Shown: positions 5,624-8,192 of the stretch, piece by piece
Layout of the letters: each line of letters begins with the position of its first letter
Numbering within the stretch: the first letter of the stretch is position 1
Assembly (NCBI GenBank): GCA_026394995.1
Contig: JAPLZO010000023.1
Location: forward strand, 1 to 8,192
DNA from: Candidatus Woesearchaeota archaeon
Lineage (GTDB): Archaea; Nanobdellota; Nanobdellia; SCGC-AAA011-G17; JAPLZO01
DNA length: 8,192 bases
Direction: 5' to 3'
The notes under the pieces: model-generated
Told to the model about the DNA's origin: nothing
Seen by the model: only the letters and a program-made list of their open reading frames with translations
The model's database searches: none
Program-made: the position numbers and the translations under genes

Positions 5624-5971
5624 ATGAAGCAACATACAAATAAAGTTTTACAAGATTTATTTTATGAAATTTTATTATTCTTAATAACAGTTTTTATTAT
5701 TGCTTTATCATGGAAAAATAATGTTTTAACTTTGGTTTTATTATTAGTATTATGGTCAATACCAATATTTTTCTGGCCTAAAAAAGGAGATTTGAGTTAT
5801 TTTTTAATAGCTGCAATATTAGCTAGTATTGGTGAAATAATAATTATTAAATTTGGTGCACTACAATATAGTAACCCAGATTTCTCAGGAATTCCAATTT
5901 GGTTACCAGTTGCATGGGGATGCGGGGCTGTTTTATTAAATAGATTAAAGAATATATTTAGTCAAGAATAA
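5624..5971 (+). CDS. Small four-TM membrane protein with GIPIWLP motif
   Basis: A 115-aa membrane protein with helices at about 12-29, 33-50, 58-76 and 90-107. The most distinctive part is the C-terminal half: IGEIIIIKFGALQYSNPDF (69-87) followed by GIPIWLPVAWGCGAVLLNRL (89-108), a Pro- and Trp-rich loop entering the last helix. It looks like a conserved family signature, but I cannot name the family with confidence. No catalytic or transport motif is visible. The start is supported by a TATA box centred 27 bases upstream. The gene stands alone between the tRNA pair and a convergent lipoprotein gene, with a 52-base gap to the latter. Confidence 0.75.
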   Translation: MKQHTNKVLQDLFYEILLFLITVFIIALSWKNNVLTLVLLLVLWSIPIFFWPKKGDLSYFLIAAILASIGEIIIIKFGALQYSNPDFSGIPIWLPVAWGCGAVLLNRLKNIFSQE

Positions 5972-5999
5972 TTCTTTAAATGATATATTATAGATAGAT

Positions 6000-6019
6000 A
6001 ACCTATTTAAACGGTTTTT
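6000..6019 (+). terminator. Weak hairpin plus T5 after the membrane protein gene
   Basis: AACC and GGTT form a 4-bp stem around a 9-base loop and are followed by TTTTT (6015-6019), all in the gap between the two convergent genes. The oligo-T tract is the more meaningful part in archaea. Confidence 0.3.
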
Positions 6020-6023
6020 AATA

Positions 6024-6248
6024 TTATTTTGGTTTTACTTTTTCATACCATTCTTTATCAAAGCCGATGCTTTTGCAAAAATCCTCTGTCTGGCAACTGA
6101 TTGAGCTACATACAGCACAAGGGGGACAGACAACACAATTACTTGGGCAGTTATCAACTGGAAAAGATTTGCATTCTATTTTGTTTTTAGAACAACCTGT
6201 AAATAACATTAAAGATAAAATTAGAATTATTATGATTATTCTTCTCAT
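6024..6248 (-). CDS. Cysteine-rich lipoprotein
   Basis: A 74-aa secreted protein. Residues 1-18 form a signal peptide (basic MRR, then a hydrophobic Ile/Leu core) ending in the lipobox LFTGC, so Cys19 is probably lipid-modified and the protein anchored outside the membrane. The mature part has eight more cysteines at 26, 34, 38, 41, 44, 47, 52 and 58. Four are evenly spaced as CVVCPPCAVC (38-47, CxxCxxCxxC). The C-terminus (CKSIGFDKEWYEKVKPK, 58-74) is Cys-free after 58 and charged. The cysteines could form disulfides outside the cell or hold a metal or Fe-S cluster; the sequence does not decide. A TATA box 28 bases upstream supports the start. The plus-strand frame over the same bases is a shadow. 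Confidence 0.8.
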   Translation of the reverse strand: MRRIIIIILILSLMLFTGCSKNKIECKSFPVDNCPSNCVVCPPCAVCSSISCQTEDFCKSIGFDKEWYEKVKPK

Positions 6249-6270
6249 CTATAAATAAGAATATTCTATT

Positions 6271-6283
6271 ATAATATAAAGAT
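6271..6283 (-). promoter_or_regulatory. TATA box of the lipoprotein gene
   Basis: On the minus strand this reads ATCTTTATATTAT, centred about 28 bases before the ATG at 6248. Confidence 0.5.
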
Positions 6284-6354
6284 TGTTATTGTTTTATACA
6301 GAAAAAAGTCCGAAGAGTAATATGTCAAATTCTGTAGATATGAATGAGTCCTGC

Positions 6355-6386
6355 TTTTTACACACAATGCACTTTATACACAAAAT
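6355..6386 (+). repeat. TTTACACA paired element, copy B
   Basis: TTTTTACACACAAT (6355-6368) is followed by ACTTTATACACAAA (6371-6384). The layout matches copy A at 4908-4940, but the halves are 16 rather than 18 bases apart. The copy ends about 120 bases before the PINA start codon. The 256-base gap 6249-6504 otherwise holds the lipoprotein promoter, a strong TATA-like box, an inverted repeat and the PINA promoter; I see no convincing gene in it. Confidence 0.5.
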
Positions 6387-6396
6387 CAAACAAAAC

Positions 6397-6413
6397 AAAA
6401 AGTTTAAAAATAG
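6397..6413 (+). promoter_or_regulatory. Strong BRE/TATA-like box far upstream of PINA
   Basis: AAAAAGTTTAAAAATA (with AAAC before it) is a better BRE/TATA match than the box nearer PINA. It would start transcription at about 6434-6440, inside the inverted repeat and some 65-70 bases before the PINA ATG. It could give a leadered PINA mRNA or a small RNA. Confidence 0.4.
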
Positions 6414-6425
6414 TCTTTTATTCTA

Positions 6426-6462
6426 ATTAGGTAACTTAGTTGCTTATTCTTAGTTACCTAAT
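6426..6462. repeat. 11-bp perfect inverted repeat upstream of PINA
   Basis: ATTAGGTAACT (6426-6436) and AGTTACCTAAT (6452-6462) are exact reverse complements around a 15-base loop. A further half-copy TAATTAGG lies at 6476-6483. The position just upstream of the PINA TATA region fits an operator for a dimeric regulator; as RNA it would form an 11-bp hairpin. Confidence 0.6.
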
Positions 6463-6469
6463 CAAGAAA

Positions 6470-6483
6470 TAAGTATAATTAGG
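6470..6483 (+). promoter_or_regulatory. Probable PINA TATA box
   Basis: TAAGTATAATTAGG is centred about 27 bases before the ATG at 6505, the same distance as at other promoters here. It is a weaker TATA than TTTAAAAATA at 6486-6495, which lies too close to the ATG to serve it. Confidence 0.4.
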
Positions 6484-6504
6484 AGTTTAAAAATATTTCG
6501 AAAA

Positions 6505-8192
6505 ATGAAATACGTTGTAGATACGAGTGTAATTGTAGAAAAAGTCGTTTCAGACTTGTTGAGCAAGAATCAAATAGAAGGTACTATATTAGTACCACAC
6601 GCTGTTATTGCTGAATTGGAAAATCAAGCTAACAAAGGTTTAGAAATAGGATTTTTAGGTTTAGAAGAGTTACAAAATTTAAGAGAAAATTCTAAAATAA
6701 AAATTGAATTTGTTGGAAATAGACCTAATGAAAAAGAAATAAGATTTGCTAAATCTGGAGAAATTGATGCTTTAATAAGAGAGATTGCATATAAAGAAGA
6801 TGCAACTTTAATAACAGCTGATAAAGTTCAAGCTGCATCTGCAAAAGCATTTGGTGTTAAAGTCAAATATATTGAATTAAGACAAGCTAAAGAAAAATTA
6901 GAAATAGAAAGATATTTTGATGAAAAAACAATGAGTGTTCATCTAAAAGAAGATTGTTTTGTTTTTGGTAAAAGAGGTGAGCCAGGAAATTGGGAATTAG
7001 AAAAGATAAGCAATAAAAAATTAAACAGAGAAGATTTAGAAACTATATCTAAAGAAATTGTTGAAAAATCAAGAATTGATCCTCATACATTTGTAGAAAT
7101 AGCTAGAAGAGGCATTACAATTATACAATATAAAAATTATAGAATTGTTATTGTTAAACCTCCAATATCAGATGGATTAGAGATTACAGCTGTAAGACCT
7201 ATAAAAAAATTAGATTTAGATTATTATAAATTACAAGGTGAATTAGCGGATAGATTAAAAATTAAGGCTAAAGGTGTTATTTTAGCTGGTGAAACTGGTT
7301 CTGGAAAAAGTACATTTGCACAAGCACTAGGAGAATTTTATTTAAAATTAGGTAAAATTGTTAAAACTGTTGAAAGTCCGAGAGATTTACAATTACCAGA
7401 TGAAATAACTCAATATAGTAAAAACTTTACATCAAGTGAAGGAATTCATGATATATTATTTTTATCAAGACCTGATTATGTTATTTTTGATGAGATGAGA
7501 GATACTCCTGATTTTGATTTGTATACTGATTTAAGATTAGGTGGTGGTAATGTTTTAGGTGTTTTACATTCTTCAAGTCCAATAGATGCAATACAAAGAT
7601 TTATCTCAAGATTAGATACAGGAATGATTCCAAGTGTTGTTGATACAATAATATTTATCGAAGCTGGTAAAATAAAAGATGTTTATGGTTTAAGTATGAT
7701 TGTTAAAGTTCCAACTGGAATGACTGAATCTGATTTATCAAGGCCAGTTGTTGAAGTTAAAGATTTTAATAGTGGTAAATTAAAATATGAAATTTATTCT
7801 TATGGAGAAGAAACTGTTGTTATTCCTGTTGAAGATAGTGAAAAACCTAAAGGCATAAGTAAATTAGCAGGAAAAGAAATTGAAAGAGAATTTAAAAAAT
7901 ATACATCTCAAGTTATTGTTGAAGTTTTAAATGGAAATAAAGCTATTGTTTATGTTTTAGAACATGATATACCAAAGATAATTGGTACTAAAGGTAAAAC
8001 TATAGATGAAATTGAAAAAAAATTAGGTATAAGTATAGATATTAGAGAATTAAAAAAAGAAAAAAATTCTATTTTATATGAACTTAAAGATGATAAGAAA
8101 TTTTTAATATTTTTTGTTGAAGCTGGAAAAGATGTTGATTTTTATATTGATAATGAATATATTTTTACTGCTATTGCAAGTAAAAAAGGTGA
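6505..8192 (+). CDS. PINA-type PIN-domain ATPase, 3' end outside window
   Basis: The frame runs without a stop from ATG 6505 to the window end (562 residues). Residues 1-125 are a PIN domain: MKYVVDTSVI (Asp6), Glu37, Asp88 and TAD (Asp106) are the expected acidic metal ligands of a PIN nuclease. Residues about 130-430 are a VirB11/PilT-like ATPase with Walker A GETGSGKST (262-270) and Walker B DYVIFDE (324-330), followed by RLGGGNVLGVLHSSSP (344-359). Residues about 465-515 hold a KH-like domain with the GTKG loop (494-497). This order is that of archaeal PINA; the Sulfolobus homologue is a hexameric ATPase that promotes Holliday-junction migration and partners with the resolvase Hjc. The start is fixed by the PIN N-terminus. 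Only the last part of the C-terminal domain should be missing. Regulation may involve the upstream inverted repeat. Confidence 0.93.
   Translation, partial: MKYVVDTSVIVEKVVSDLLSKNQIEGTILVPHAVIAELENQANKGLEIGFLGLEELQNLRENSKIKIEFVGNRPNEKEIRFAKSGEIDALIREIAYKEDATLITADKVQAASAKAFGVKVKYIELRQAKEKLEIERYFDEKTMSVHLKEDCFVFGKRGEPGNWELEKISNKKLNREDLETISKEIVEKSRIDPHTFVEIARRGITIIQYKNYRIVIVKPPISDGLEITAVRPIKKLDLDYYKLQGELADRLKIKAKGVILAGETGSGKSTFAQALGEFYLKLGKIVKTVESPRDLQLPDEITQYSKNFTSSEGIHDILFLSRPDYVIFDEMRDTPDFDLYTDLRLGGGNVLGVLHSSSPIDAIQRFISRLDTGMIPSVVDTIIFIEAGKIKDVYGLSMIVKVPTGMTESDLSRPVVEVKDFNSGKLKYEIYSYGEETVVIPVEDSEKPKGISKLAGKEIEREFKKYTSQVIVEVLNGNKAIVYVLEHDIPKIIGTKGKTIDEIEKKLGISIDIRELKKEKNSILYELKDDKKFLIFFVEAGKDVDFYIDNEYIFTAIASKKG

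Noticed and set aside
6067..6258. 63-codon plus-strand frame.
   Set aside because: Antisense to the lipoprotein, whose signal peptide, lipobox and TATA box are convincing.
4876..6386. CRISPR-like array from the repeated TTACACA motifs.
   Set aside because: Repeats are too short and irregularly distributed, with genes between them and no cas genes.
6322..6426. 34-codon ORF starting MSNSVDMNES and covering repeat copy B.
   Set aside because: It spans the TTTACACA element and a strong TATA-like box; the two repeat copies differ by a 2-base spacing that breaks coding, and there is no suitably placed promoter.

Overview
The window is AT-rich archaeal chromosome. Archaeal/eukaryote-type ribosomal proteins eL33 (L35Ae) and uL16 (L10e), a PINA-type PIN-ATPase, tRNA genes without an encoded CCA, and TATA boxes centred about 25-28 bases before start codons all point to Archaea. 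Compact gene spacing, very low GC with near-exclusive TTA/AGA codon use, and several short orphan proteins suggest a DPANN lineage (Woesearchaeota/Pacearchaeota-like). That placement is inference.

Layout. 1-888 (+): a 7TM membrane protein, cut by the left edge, followed 9 bases later by an ArnR1-like winged-helix regulator; together they look like a membrane-linked regulatory pair. 891-4829 (-): six genes on one strand. In transcription order they are a 596-aa nucleotidyltransferase-domain protein, a 4-TM protein, two unrecognised small soluble proteins, eL33 and uL16. The last two are 1 base apart and form an operon; each of the others has its own TATA-like box. 4830-5015: a divergent intergenic region with a repeated TTTACACA-type element. 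5016-5408 (+): a MutT-like NUDIX hydrolase whose last third looks replaced and which runs into tRNA-Val. 5394-5540: tRNA-Val(TAC) and tRNA-Gly(GCC) in tandem. 5624-5971 (+): a small membrane protein. 6024-6248 (-): a Cys-rich lipoprotein. 6249-6504: a regulatory-looking gap with a second copy of the TTTACACA element and an 11-bp inverted repeat. 6505-8192 (+): the PINA ATPase (PIN, VirB11/PilT-like ATPase, KH), cut by the right edge.

Most genes seem to be transcribed individually from leaderless promoters, with no Shine-Dalgarno at most starts. Translation (uL16, eL33, two tRNAs) and DNA maintenance (PINA, possibly NUDIX) are the recognisable functions; the rest is membrane or unknown. I see no CRISPR array, transposase, phage gene or obvious defence operon. 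The least explained signal is the TTACACA motif family around the NUDIX gene and upstream of PINA, together with the disrupted NUDIX 3' end against the tRNA pair.
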